A DNA stretch of 64,000 nt, taken from assembly GCA_028023455.1 (NCBI GenBank), contig JAQFVV010012398.1, positions 3,492,682 through 3,556,681 of the forward strand. Reading direction: 5' to 3'. This document shows positions 1 to 11,409 of the stretch, piece by piece; position 1 is the stretch's first letter; every line of letters begins with the position of its first letter. The DNA comes from Epiperipatus broadwayi (Eukaryota > Onychophora > Udeonychophora > Euonychophora > Peripatidae). The position numbers and the translations under genes are program-made. Below the pieces are notes generated by a model. It saw only the letters and a list, made by a program, of their open reading frames with translations. It was not told where the DNA came from and did no database searches.

Positions 1-180
1 ATTTTTAATCAAAGAATCAATATTGTAAATTTTTGTTTATTTATTATTTTTTTTATTCATGTTATCTGTTGTATTTTCACACTCTGATGCTGAAGCCTCA
101 TTTTTTTTAGAATTAGCAAAGAAGAAAGGGGGGATTATTCACTTTGATATTTTTCTATTTTAATTGTAAATAAAATTTAG

Positions 181-225
181 GTTAACCCACCTGCTTCACA
201 TCAGGTTATCCACATAAATACTGAG
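181..225 (+). other. candidate 45-nt internal exon
   Basis: A 45-nt segment follows an AG (AAAATTTAG) and ends at a consensus-like donor (CTGAG then GTAAGATT). Its length is a multiple of three and it has no stop in the first frame (reads VNPPASHQVIHINTE). It is clearly richer in GC than its flanks. This is what a phase-0 microexon would look like, but the polypyrimidine tract is weak and I do not recognise the peptide. It could be chance. Confidence 0.3.
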
Positions 226-1204
226 GTAAGATTCTCTAAATTTATTTTCATAGGTTAAATTACAACACTTATACAGAATACATATTATAATTTTTTATTT
301 TGTGATTAACCTTATACATATATTTTTCAGTATGTTTGACTAATCAACTAGTATCTGTCTCTATCATATATATAAATTGGGGAAACTTGTTAAATAGGTT
401 ATTAACATCTGCAAATATATAATTTAGCTAGCCAGCATCTCAATGATATTAAATAACTAAAGCTTATTTTTTTATATAATTATAATTTGTAGAGAATGAG
501 TGACATAGGTGGATTTCTACCATAGGGTCTAAGGGTTGGATTATAATAATCATTAATTAGTAAAATGGTAGAGGTTCACATATGACACAGGTACATATGA
601 TTATTATTATTTTTTGTCATTACTATTGTTGTTATACTTGATATTTATTATTTTTAATAAATGTTTGAGAGTTTGTATTATTTTGGTCTTTGGTTTATTG
701 AGTTGTCCTGACATTTCACAGTCTATAAACAATTAGGCATGCATACACATCTATTTTTTTTATCATATAAAAGCTTGAAAATAAAACAAATATAACAGAT
801 GCTAGTTGTAACCTATATATAGGTGCAGGTGTTTCTGTGTGTATCTGTTCATACCTGCTAAAGGAGTTAAAAGCAATATTCTCCATGGACTTGAATATTA
901 GGGCATAATGGAATTAAAAAGGGGGAAAGTGGATGAACTAACCTAAATTGCATTTAATATTATTAAATAGGGATAGGGTTAGTCAATTAAAGGGTATGCA
1001 ATCATTGGTTAAGCATTTCATCAGGTTCTCATTAGCACTCTGTCAGATGACCCACAGTCTGAACATAGTTGGACACAACTTTTTCCCTTCTAAACCTGGT
1101 AGGTCTCTGCAGATTGTTTTATTAGGGATAATAAATTAGAGCATATTAACTTATCCCTACTATATTGCTACATCTGCATTGTAGTACAGTCTGCAAGTTA
1201 GTTG
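226..1204. other. AT-rich stretch, nothing recognised
   Basis: AT-rich DNA with short homopolymer and TAT tracts. Short open frames here (for example 948-1139) have no protein-like features. If 181-225 is an exon, this would be intron. Confidence 0.5.
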
Positions 1205-1412
1205 ACCATCCATTACATCTGGTGCACCATCATTGGGCTTGGTTAGTTTATGACTGTTGATGAAGAGTACTGCCCATTATACTGGTGTTAGCAATGTTTT
1301 TGGATTAGATGTAATCATTCTGTCCATTATATCTGGCAACATCAACTTTTGGGGCTAGTGGTCATCGTTCCGTCTATTATATCTGGTACCAGCAACATTT
1401 GGGGTTTGATAG
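1205..1412. repeat. degenerate 50-70 bp tandem repeat, about 4 units
   Basis: Four successive diverged units share a core close to CCATTATATCTGGTACCAGC followed by AACAT..TTTGGGG and then AT(C/G)ATTC. The units begin near 1208, 1272, 1320 and 1370. Divergence is high, so the array is old. Function is unknown. Confidence 0.55.
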
Positions 1413-1534
1413 ATAGGTGTATCCTCACATAAATACTTTGTGTAAGTTGGTCATACATTGTGATTGAACCAGCTGATTGTTGAATGTGATCAATATATCC
1501 AAGTGAATCATTCCATCCATTATAACACGTTTCT

Positions 1535-1690
1535 ATCAGTTTGAAAGTCTGAATTTTTCGGACACATAAATGTCTTCAAATCCAGCTTTGCAAAACAGAT
1601 AGCTATATGGGTCTGAATTCAGCTCAGTTTCACCATATAATAATTGCTTCTGCAATATAGCATCGCAAAAGCCATCAAAGGTAGACTTAT
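1535..1690. repeat. diverged unit related to the 24-26 kb tandem repeat
   Basis: The order of short blocks (ACATAAATGTCTTCAAATCC, then AGCT, then ATAGCTATATGGG.CTGAA, then ACCATATA, then GCAAAAGCC) matches the tail of the repeat units at about 25.55-25.68 kb. A dispersed, older copy of the same family is the simplest reading. Confidence 0.45.
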
Positions 1691-2600
1691 AAAACAAGTT
1701 ATTAATTTCATAACTTGCTTTTAAGCTTGCATTTAAATGATCACTAGATGGAGCTTACCAATAGCTTTAAACAAGCTTTGTTTTTGAATATTCAATACAA
1801 ATAAATAAAAAGTCATTGAACTATAAAAGAGTATAAAATGAAAACTTAAATTTGAGATTGTCAAATAAGACATTATATTTTGTTCATGATTGAATGAGAA
1901 TAATGGACATCTTTAAATTTGAATTATTCATGGAACAAACTATGTTATAATTCATTTATTCTGAAAAAAAAAGATATATAACTATGTTATAATTCGCTAA
2001 GAACAATATGAATGAAACTATTTCAATGAAAGTTGCATTGAAATAAATAATTTCTTTTTTATATACATATGTGAGAAGTTATAATGAACAGCTAGAGAGT
2101 TAAAATTTGAATTTTTGTTCTGATATTCAACTGGAGAAGTATTCAAGAGGGAATCTACAAACAATATTCTATTTACTTAATTTTTTTTATTAATAAACTA
2201 TTTTATTATTGTCTGATTGTTATTTTATGCATATACTAAAGTAAGTATAGTTTATATTACTTTTCCATCGTCCAAAAATACATGAATTAATTATATTTAA
2301 TTAGTGCATTATCATAACACATTTCTTTTATATTAGCCATGCTAATAATTATACAACATTGGTGCCACATACATGACTCACAGAAAGAAATTCTTCATAG
2401 CTCTGAGAACATGTTTCCTGATGTGCAAAATTTGGAATGTGAGCTTGTAGAAGCAAATGGTTGTTAATACCTGTGTTATGGTGATGAAATCCAAATACTA
2501 CTCTTCAATTTTACCATTATATAATTGTTGATTAGTTAACAGATTTCTCCAAAACTATCATTTGCTTCTCACCAATTGACTGCTCTACCATTAATATATA
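1691..2600. other. AT-rich stretch, nothing recognised
   Basis: No open frame, RNA gene or clear repeat boundary seen. Probably continues the old dispersed repeat of 1.5 kb, up to the (TA)n tract near 2592. Confidence 0.4.
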
Positions 2601-2601
2601 T

Positions 2602-2815
2602 TGTAATGGTCAGATTCGTATGCTTCATTAACATAGTGCAGAATTCGACCACCACACTGAAAAGCAGCACGTAGGTAGCGAAGCTATCAGTAGTACTGAG
2701 TTTGAACATGGTTTATTGGTTCCACAATATACTCTACAAAACAACACATCTGATGATACATTAGTAAAAATTTCTTTAGGCATGGGGATCAGGGAGATGC
2801 GAGAGACTTAAGACT
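2602..2815 (+). mobile_element. short element with TGTAATGGTCA end next to (TA)n
   Basis: ATATATATTGTAATGGTCA starts a segment that ends near GGGGATCAGGGAGATGCGAG. The segment at 25879-26010 begins with the same TGTAATGGTCA after TATATA and also contains GATCAGGGAGAAAGAGAG. The two look like truncated relatives of one element whose left end abuts (TA)n. No coding capacity is seen. Confidence 0.45.
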
Positions 2816-3456
2816 TTATTTTCGAGTTAGCTATATATAATATTAATATTAGACATTTATATTTTAAATAATCGAGAAGATAATATATTGAAGGTATGTA
2901 GAATAAATAAATATATGACAGCAGACATATGGTTTGAAATTATTTAATGATAATACTAAATCATTTAATTAAAACATTTGGTTATATTGGAATTTCAGTA
3001 GTGGTATTATTATTCCGATACTGTTATATTTTCAAAGAATACAATAATTTGGCTGACGTAATCTAGCTACCTGAATTCTTGAGCAAGTATTTCAGAATCA
3101 TGCCTTTGGGGATTTAATAACTTTGCAATGCATGAGTCTAAATTAGGATTGATAATAGCAGCTGTGGACATATATTTTATTTAATTAAATAAGATTTTTA
3201 TAAGTGAATATGGACAGACATTTATTTGAGAGTGAATTTATGTCACTAATGCAGGGACAGAGTCATATATTGAATAATAAAATTAATAATAAAAAACACA
3301 TGGTACATCTAGAAATGCAATGAGAGTGTGGCAGTACATTAAAACTGTGAAGCCATGGATGAGTTTAAAACAATGGGCTGGCATTTGCCATAGGACCAAA
3401 GGTCAGATGTTACATAAGCATAATCAGGTGCAGGGTGTTCATGCCATGCTTACTAC
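2816..3456. other. AT-rich; GC-richer patch near 3.3-3.45 kb
   Basis: Mostly AT-rich with no gene. From about 3300 the base composition rises. On minus a second stop-poor stretch (about 3335-3445) follows the candidate exon at 3457-3587, so decayed coding DNA may extend here. Confidence 0.35.
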
Positions 3457-3587
3457 CTGACTGTGTGATAGGCATCAAGCCCTATGGGAATGTTTATTAT
3501 GTCCACTTGTGTAGGATGACTGGGATTAAGTAAATCCTGTAGGATCCGGAATATCCAAGGCTCATAATGGGTTATCATGTCTCTAAA
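3457..3587 (-). other. candidate 131-nt coding exon or decayed coding patch
   Basis: On minus, an acceptor-like GTTGCAG precedes TTTAGAGACATG, and the segment ends CACAGTCAG followed by GTAGTAAG, a good donor. The first frame is open for 43 codons (begins FRDMITHYEPWIFRILQDLL) in DNA where stops are otherwise frequent. It is GC-richer than the surroundings. I do not recognise the protein family. The stop-poor reading continues past the donor after two stops, so an old transposon fragment is the alternative. Confidence 0.35.
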
Positions 3588-4269
3588 CTGCAACACATGT
3601 ATAATTCACAGATTATTCTGTTAAGATTTAATATAAACAATGTATTTGGCTCTCAAAGAAATGCACTTAATGGATTTATTACTTAAAATTAAAGACAAAT
3701 GTAAAAGCAATAGATAAGTTGGGTGGGTATTAAGAACTAATATGTCAGCCACTTGCTAAGTAGTAGACCCCTGCATTTACAATAAATGAAGCACTGAATG
3801 CATGTCAATTTATATGAAAATAACAAAATAATTTATAAAAGTAAATATTAATTATATGATTTGCAGGACATGCATTCACTGTTTCAGGCTATCATGTATT
3901 TGTATTTAGAGAATTATGGAGATTTCCCAAGCTGACCAGCCAACAGAAGTATATAAAAGAGTTTTAAGATTTGGTTGTCACACAAGATGGCAACCATTTT
4001 AATTAGAATTGATAATTAAAATTTGGCAAGGCCTGGTCGGAAGTCTTATAGGCATGCTATCATTAGATAAAAAAAAAAATGTAAAATTAGAAATACATAC
4101 CCAAGATATAGACAGAGTTAGATAAGCTAGATTATTAAAAGAAATTACGGAATAGATTTACATAATAAATTAATAATTAAAATTTTATAACTGTACAATT
4201 TATAAAGAGTGAGCTATAGCTTGATTAATATTTAAAGTACTCTAGATGGCCTTGAGTACAGGTACCTGT
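3588..4269. other. AT-rich stretch, nothing recognised
   Basis: No supported gene. If both minus-strand patches at 3.46-3.59 and 4.27-4.49 kb are exons of one gene, this would be intron. Confidence 0.4.
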
Positions 4270-4487
4270 TTTATAAGAAGCTTTCAGATTTCATGATCAG
4301 TAGCAGATTGTTCATGAGTTCAAACAGTAGCAGTTCTTTCCAGCACTCCACTTATTTATTCATTTCAGCAGCAGCAGCAGCTTTCCAATTGTTTGGGCAG
4401 CATATCCTCTTGGTTTATTTGGTAAAGGGCACATGTGGAGGTTCAGCATATGATCGACCACCTCCAGAGGGAGAATAGTCTGGATAC
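4270..4487 (-). other. coding-like patch, possibly exon or pseudogene
   Basis: On minus, TTTACCCATTACAG (acceptor-like) precedes a stretch readable as YVRVESIQTILPLEVVDHML and about 27 more residues before a stop. A neighbouring frame then stays largely open to AAAACAG followed by GTACCTG (donor-like). It contains a short CTG/CAG run. The break between frames argues for decay. The protein is not recognised. It lies 0.7 kb upstream, on the same strand, of the patch at 3457-3587. Confidence 0.3.
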
Positions 4488-5771
4488 TTTCTACTCGAAC
4501 ATACTGTAATGGGTAAATTAATTTAAGATTTGGATTCTCTCAACCGAGCAAGAGCACAGCCAAAGTCTAATTAAAAAGTTCTTAGAAAATCCAGAATGTC
4601 CTCTTTTCTTTATCTTATCTTTTTCACTTTTATTCTATTTTATTTTTAGCTCCATTCATTTGCCCTGAGAAGAATCAATGCATTTTTATAAGCTTAATTA
4701 ATTCAGAAAGCTGCATTTCTATTGTTTAGGTTTTTTTACATTTTCGTAATTAAAGCTTTTAGGGAATTTTTCTTTTTAAATAATCTATTATCTCTCACTG
4801 ACCATTAGTTGCAAAATTTCAAGTACAAAAGGGAATATACAATTATTTTTACTTTTATTTAAATTACAATCTAATTTCCAAAATTATTATTTAAAATATG
4901 ATTTTAAGAAAAGCAATAAACTAACGAACATTTATAATTTAAAATAAATAGTTAAAGTTATATAAAATTATATAACTAAAAGAGAAATCTAAATTAGATC
5001 AATTATTTTATTTATTGCTTTAAATTTGTTATTGAAATGCATGTGCGTTTGTGGTGAATTTTACAGATATTGATACATTTTTAATATTGCTACACACACA
5101 ATTCGATACCAAAAGTTTAAATTTGGGTAGGATAGGTTGGTGGGTGAGAGACAGTAGAAAAAGGTGAAACTTAAGATTCGAATGTGAATCTTACTGTTTC
5201 AATATATATATATTGAAGCAATCGATGTCTAATCATCATCGATGCTTCATGTTTCACAATCTAGACTAATCTCCTAGGGGTCCGCAATTCAGACCTTGCT
5301 ATAAATATATGCTATTCACTCACACACTGTTTGCCAAATCATTCTAAAGATTAGTAACATTAAATTTTATTTAGTAAAATAAAACAGTAGTTTGAGTGAT
5401 GCGCATATATTATTATTACTAAAGCAATAATTTTATTGCTATGTTTATTGCTGGAAAACACATTTGCTTATATATTTGTAATTATTTTTATATCTGTGTG
5501 TATTTAATGTAATAACAAAGAAAAATGGGGAAGGCTTGAAATACTGAAGTTATCTTTATCACTAGTCAGATCGTTGTCTATAATTAAAATTTATAAATTT
5601 TAAGATCGAAAACAAATCGTTTATCAGTTGTTGTCGAATGATTTAAAATAGCTAAAAATGATATTTCAAGCCTTATCTATTGAAAATATTTGCTAATTAA
5701 ATGTTGTTTTTAAAGGGATTATAGAGATAAGGTTGGTATATGAAATTGCATTCTGGGCGGTATTAAAATGT
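4488..5771. other. AT-rich stretch, nothing recognised
   Basis: No open frame or repeat boundary that I can support. A short (TA) run with mirrored flanks (TTCAATATATATATATTGAA, about 5197-5216) is a small palindrome. Confidence 0.4.
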
Positions 5772-5830
5772 TATAAAAGGAACCACAGAACAAAGGAAGT
5801 TAGTTTTTAGTTACTTTCAGTTTCTAGTTG
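5772..5830 (+). promoter_or_regulatory. candidate TATA core promoter
   Basis: TATAAAAGG at 5772-5780 is followed about 28 nt later by TTAGTTTT and about 45 nt later by TTTCAGTTTC, both initiator-like. The next 250 bp are GC-richer than the flanks and include (CT)n at about 6152. This resembles the start of an LTR R region or of a host 5' exon. No coding region can be attached to it. Confidence 0.3.
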
Positions 5831-6784
5831 AGTTCAGAGGAGTTTTTAGTGAGTTGAGTTTAATTACTTAAGAAACCAACACAAGTTCTGCGTGATGAAG
5901 AGTGAGTAGTGGAATCTAGCACCTTTTTCTTCTTCTCTCAAAGAACTGTCTACCAGCCGTCAAAAATTCCATCTGACCCGCCATAAGAGATGACGTAGAT
6001 TTGCCAACCTATCTGCTGCTATGCTGATATCTTAGGTAAAATCATGAAATTTCGAGCTGCTTTAATACAAACATTCACGGGTGATTTATAATTTGTAACT
6101 AAATTAATTCATAGATCCATTTGTGATGTTTTGCTAATTTTGCTCGTAAACTCTCTCTCTCTCTCTATAATCCTTTATTAATACTTCTGTAATTCTAAAT
6201 ATATGTTACTTTCATGCTTAATTTATGGTTATATAACTTTATGTGGCTCAATTAAATATATATAACTTGTTTTGTTTAATATATATATTATTTTCTCTAA
6301 TATGTCGGTATTAATCAATCTCGCGACTTTAATTAAATTCATTAGTAAAATTATATTCATTTGTTTATTTAAAATAGAAATCATTCCCTAGGTTGGTTGT
6401 ATACCTAAAAATATTTTATTGTGGATGCTTGTTTTGTTTTGTTGTTTAAATGCCTTTATAAAAGATTGCGACACCTAATGTAAAATCCTACCTTTTCTTA
6501 CCATTGCCCGGAGGGCTAAATTCTTTAATTAATACGTATATGGGAATCAAATTCAAATATAAATTTTATTAGCTTAGTAATATAAATAAAAGTTATTATT
6601 CATTATGATTTGCTAAATGACTCAGAATTGAAAAACAGATTATTGCGCAAGAGGTTAGACAATTTCCAAGTTCTAAAATAATATATGAAAATTATGTTAT
6701 AAAATGATATTCATGTTCAATAACGTTGCTGGCATACATTTCCTTTATTCTGATATTTTATCTTCTCCATTTCTCAATTGTTTA
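5831..6784. other. no gene recognised; (CT)n tract
   Basis: A moderately GC-rich first 250 bp may be an untranslated leader of the promoter at 5772. The rest is AT-rich with a (CT)6 run near 6152. Confidence 0.35.
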
Positions 6785-7110
6785 GTCATTGGGAACGTCC
6801 AAAGCTCCCATCCTACTTTTCAGAATCGCTCGCAATCAGGTACAATGCTACCTGTGGAACATAAAGTTTATGAGGGTTATGATATTATGTGCTGCAGAAG
6901 ACAGTGCATTTAGATTCTGGGCTCTCAAACCCAGTTCCTCCTTCAATATCGCTCCGCCAGAATGTGCGGACATATCAAATCTAAGTTCATCTCAAATATT
7001 CTTTTAAATGATAAAATATCCAATCGCCATGAGGCCTTATTCCGTTATTGTATGCTAGTACCATTAATTTGCTCTTGAATTTGATCATCCATCCGTCTAA
7101 ACCTTTAGTA
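6785..7110 (-). pseudogene. decayed coding patch, family unknown
   Basis: On minus two overlapping frames give protein-like text: one ends ...EMNLDLICPHILAERY, and after a shift another reads EELGLRAQNLNALSSAAHNI, then TLINFMFHR before a stop. Codon usage and composition are unlike the neighbourhood. The continuous protein-like character across frame changes suggests an old gene or transposon fragment. I cannot assign the family. Confidence 0.3.
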
Positions 7111-8124
7111 AGTCGCAATGATATGTTAAAGATAATGATTCATTTCGTAAAAATACATTTAGTTCATTGAGTTAAGATGCTTTCTTTTAAAAATCATTAT
7201 CGATTCCTATAGATGTAAATCTAATTTATATCAATGATTGCATAACTTACTCTCGCAAATAAAGCGCATTGTTTGTTTCTTATTTCTAAAAGATGTCTTT
7301 TCCAAACAATGCGAATAAAAGTATAAATAATGGTTCTCCTAAGAAATACATGATTGAAATCATCTATTTTGCCCATTATCAAATCAATCATTTACTGTTA
7401 AAACTGTCACAATCTTTTATATTTAATTTCGGCATCCACAACGCTCCGTAGCAAAAGTTTTCTTTAATTAGCTTATTAACTCCGCATAAGTTATAAAACA
7501 CTATAAAATTGTATCTGTAAAATTATATTTATTAAATGAGTGATAGAGGGGATTTTATACAACAAATTCCCAAGTCTTGTAAATAAATAATATTGTCCCA
7601 AGCGTGAAACTATTTGGTCAAATATACATACGTTTCCTAAATCTTTTGTAATATATATATGCATTTGTTTAATATTTAATAAATATCCTGGTTTGTTTTT
7701 TAATTATTATTTTCTAGTTAATATTTAGAAATTATTTTCTTTAGCTAAGAGCTTAGCATTAATAAATAACTATAATAATGTAATAACTGGGCTACTCCGA
7801 CCTCAATCATCATCATCAGTCTGATCTTATGCTCTACCGCTTTGCTTTGCTTCTGGGCACGAATTTAATATAATTTTACTTTGTCATCAGAATTGTTGTT
7901 CATTGGGTCAGAGATTCGAGTAATAGGCAAATAGGTTAGAATTCAGGACTGCTCCAGACCTGTGTATCTCGAGCATGATCGGATTAGAAGTACTTTTACA
8001 TAGGATTTGAATCTTGTTAAGTGAGCATACTATTTTGACCGGTATAATATATATATATAAACTCTGTTTTTAAATTTTAATTAATAAACACATGTATATG
8101 GTTTACAGTTATATGTTTTCAGGT
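7111..8124. other. AT-rich stretch, nothing recognised
   Basis: No gene supported. A (TA)n run at about 8047-8060 precedes the PLE remnant and may mark its left boundary. Confidence 0.4.
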
Positions 8125-8790
8125 TTAAATGAGAAGTTAGGTTTGATGTGGATGATTGAGTTTGAGAATAATAAGTACTTAAAATATTTGAATGTGTAAG
8201 GAGAAATTGAAATAAGTTGGATTATAAAATGATTATTAAGCTATTAAATGTGAGAGATTTTGTACATCCTTTGTCATGTGTTCTTGTCAGGATTTAAATG
8301 TTTTTGTATAGTAATTTTTATTTAAGTAAAATTTGAAAGGGATAAGAAGCAGAATATTAAAAATTACATTAAGGATTTGGTAACTGTAGGGTATAAGGAG
8401 TATTTGTTATATAGTCAGTTAAGATTGTTTTATAAAAATCTTAAAGTGAAGTCTGGGATGGTTGAAAATAATAAAGAATAGATTTTTTTGACTTATGTTC
8501 CAAATGATATGTGAAATTGAAAAAAGTGGTAGATAAAGATTTTAATGTTAGTTTCAGATCTACTTTGTGTTTGAATGGATTGATTTATAATTCTAAGGTT
8601 ACAGTGGATCAGGCTAATAAAAATCAAATTTTGTAGTGTGTCAGAGACCAGATTATAGTGCACTTTACTATGGGGAGATAAAGGTTAGTTCATCAATGCA
8701 GTTGAGGCAGCATGTATGTCATTTTAAAAAGTCCAAATATGATTCTAAATTAAATTCATTTTTCTTTAATCCATGAAAAAAATGCTGGAC
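8125..8790 (+). pseudogene. decayed Penelope-like element, RT tail to GIY-YIG
   Basis: Reading through stops and frameshifts on plus gives blocks collinear with the better PLE at 38.4-39.8 kb: NEKLGLMWMIEFENNKYLKY matches its GLIWTMEKEYNNSIKYLD; QNIKNYIKDLVTVGYKEY matches KNIENYVSELLSVGY; KKVVDKDFNVSF matches KKVYNGIYNVSF; and YYGEIKV...LRQHVCHFKKS matches the GIY-YIG block YVGESRCNIEKRIKEH. RT motifs A-C are missing, so the copy is 5'-truncated. It has many stops and at least three frame changes, so it is much older than the other PLE copies here. (TA)n lies just upstream. Confidence 0.7.
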
Positions 8791-9494
8791 ATAAATTTTA
8801 TTCTCAGAAAAGTTACACGGTTAAATTTTAGTCTCAGAAAGGTTATATGGTATATAGTGAGACAAGTGATAGGTAGAGGAAGGTGTAGGAAATGTGGATT
8901 ACTGATAAAAAAAAAAGCATTATTAATCTAAGATGTACAAGTGTTCCACTGAGCATGCTCTGGATTTTCAATTATATATTTTAGATAGTTTGTTAGCCAT
9001 GATTGTTTGGTAGATAGTACTAAAAATCAACTCGGCAATTAATATTTATTTTAAGATTGGTTCTCTGATGTTTATTGTAATATTAAAACACTTCAATAGA
9101 GAATAAAAAATCAACCAAGTATACTTTTAACTTGTAAGCTCATAAAAAAAACAACTCAAAAAATAAACAAACAAAAAAAAAAAAAAAACAACTCAAAACT
9201 TATGTTGAACTACCAATTAAATAAACTCTCATAATATTCTGACATAAATGAGCTTTTTTTTTTTTTTTATTAAAAAAGAATGAATGTTAAAGTAATACTT
9301 AGAAATAAACAAATATTTATTATAGGTAAAAAGTAAGAAACAAAATACAATATAACAAACTTAATATGCATTCTAATTTTTGTTAAATTTGTCATCTTTA
9401 ATAAATTTAAAATTTTTAATAAGCTTATAATAAATTATATATTAAATATTGTGTTTTCCTGAAGGTTTGTGATGGTGTTCTAGTTGTATTTTCA
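8791..9494. other. AT-rich, poly(A) runs
   Basis: Probably the 3' part of the PLE remnant, then AT-rich DNA with an A17-like tract near 9174 and a T15 tract near 9256. Nothing else supported. Confidence 0.35.
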
Positions 9495-9633
9495 TATTGG
9501 ACTATTTCCATCATCTAATATGCGTAACTGATGTGCTATTACTAACAGTTGAATGTATTTGGAATATATAAATAAAATTAAATTTTTCTAAAGACATTGG
9601 ATACGCATATTAGACGATGGAAATAGTCCAATA
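9495..9633. mobile_element. 139-bp hairpin element (MITE-like)
   Basis: TATTGGACTATTTCCATCAT at the left and its reverse complement at 9602-9633 form 32-nt arms with one mismatch around a 75-nt loop. Related sequence, including GTTTTCCTGAAGGTTTGTGA just outside the left arm and CTAAAGACATT inside, is found in reverse at about 50376-50550. This is therefore a dispersed family, not a chance hairpin. No coding capacity. Confidence 0.65.
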
Positions 9634-11409
9634 TAAAAATATATTAAATATGTTTCTTTCTTTGTTTTACCTGAAAAAAAAAAAAAAGTAAAATTCAATC
9701 ATATTTTTGATTTCTAAAATGATTACCTCGTTTATTAGATGTGTAAATTAATTCAAAAAATTAAATTGTTTTGTTTTGGATTTTTTTTAAAAAGGAAGAG
9801 AATTTAAAGAGTTATAATTAATTTAGTAATCTTTAAAAAACAGTCAGGTACAACAAAATTAATTAATTATTTAAAAAATACTGATTTGTTATTTGATTTG
9901 CGGTTACATTATGCGTTGAGAAAATGTTAATGTTTTGTTTTGAAAAGAAGAGATTGATGATGATTAGAAAAAGTGATTGCCTTAAAAAAATCCATTTAAG
10001 CTGTTTGTAACGAATCAATGTATTGCAAGCCAATTTTATATTGTAATTGAATCATTAGAGTATGGAAGTTAAAAGAGTTTCTGATAACTTAAGCAAAATA
10101 AAAAACTATCATAGAATTATGACACTATTTTGCTGGAAATTAAAGAATAGAGCAATAGATTTAAACCAGTGTATCATTTATCCAATTTGCTAGAATGTAA
10201 ATTTGCTGTCAGATCTATTTGAATGGAATTCTTTTTGAAGCTTGCTGGATGAAAGCCTGTTGAACTTACAAGATGTCCCAACCTTAGCTTTGAATGTCTT
10301 TCTCTCACTTAACAAATATATCTCATTAATACCAAATACTTTCAATATTCTGCATAAAACTGGGAATTTAGTTAGTCGTAAAATTCAAAAAGGACTGTCA
10401 TAAAAGGAAAAAAAAATCTTAAAATAATTGAAAATATCTGTTTAAGGAACTAAACAAAACTTACACGCCCATAGTAGTACAGAATCAGGTAATTTAGAAA
10501 CAATCTCCTGTGAGTGCTTAAAAAAGAAAATAAAAAATCATTTAACTATTCAAATGAGGAGTGTAAAAATAATATGCACGTTTTTTTTCTTTTGGAGATC
10601 AAAATTTAAAATCCAAATGTATCTAGCTAAGAGTAAATTATATGTATATTTCCAGTAAAGCATTTATTATTATTATTTAGTTTTATGTAGTTTTAGAATA
10701 GAAGAGATTGTATTGTAAATATTATTTTGTTGACTGTGAATATACATTTTCTTATTCGACAATTCACACTTGCATGTTTTTTTTTTATACATACATGGCA
10801 ATAACTCATACGTAAAAACTAATTATTTTGAAAAAAATCTAGATAGAATATAGTATAAAATTATTATTATAATAATTGAATTTTTAAATACATTGCTTAA
10901 GAAAATGCTAATCTTTATTATATTCAAATTCTTTTTAGCATTCTTTTATTTTGTTAAAATGAAGTTTTTGAACATCTTTTTTTTATACATCATTAATAGT
11001 AATATATCTTATTAATGTTCATTATTTGATGTGTGGAATAATTGAAGATAAATTCTAAATTATAGGTGTCATAACTAATAACATGTGACAAACAGCTAAT
11101 ATTACAAAATATAAGGAATTTGTATTGAGAATAGATTGGTTATGTGATGATTATGGTATTATATTATTTAAAGTTACTGCTGGGGCTTACAATATATTCA
11201 AATTATTATCAGCACAGTATCTTTAAGCTGATTGGTAGAGTAATCATATAAAAAGTTGGATATAAATAATTTCTATTAACGTTAATAAATGATAGAGAAG
11301 TATTAAAGACATTAATTGTATAAACATTTCATATGTAAATTGTTATTATTAAAGTAGATACAACTTTCTGATAGGTGATGTACTGATTAATCAACTCCAA
11401 ATCAAGTAC
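9634..11409. other. AT-rich stretch, nothing recognised
   Basis: No open frame, RNA gene or repeat boundary supported. Several homopolymer A/T runs. Confidence 0.45.

Noticed and set aside
1208-1410. Short repeats containing CTGGTACCAGC considered as a CRISPR-like array
   Set aside because: Eukaryotic context, diverged repeats and no unique equal-length spacers. An ordinary degenerate minisatellite.
7905-7990. GATTCGAGTAATAGG considered as a tRNA B box
   Set aside because: No matching A box, acceptor stem or cloverleaf could be folded around it.
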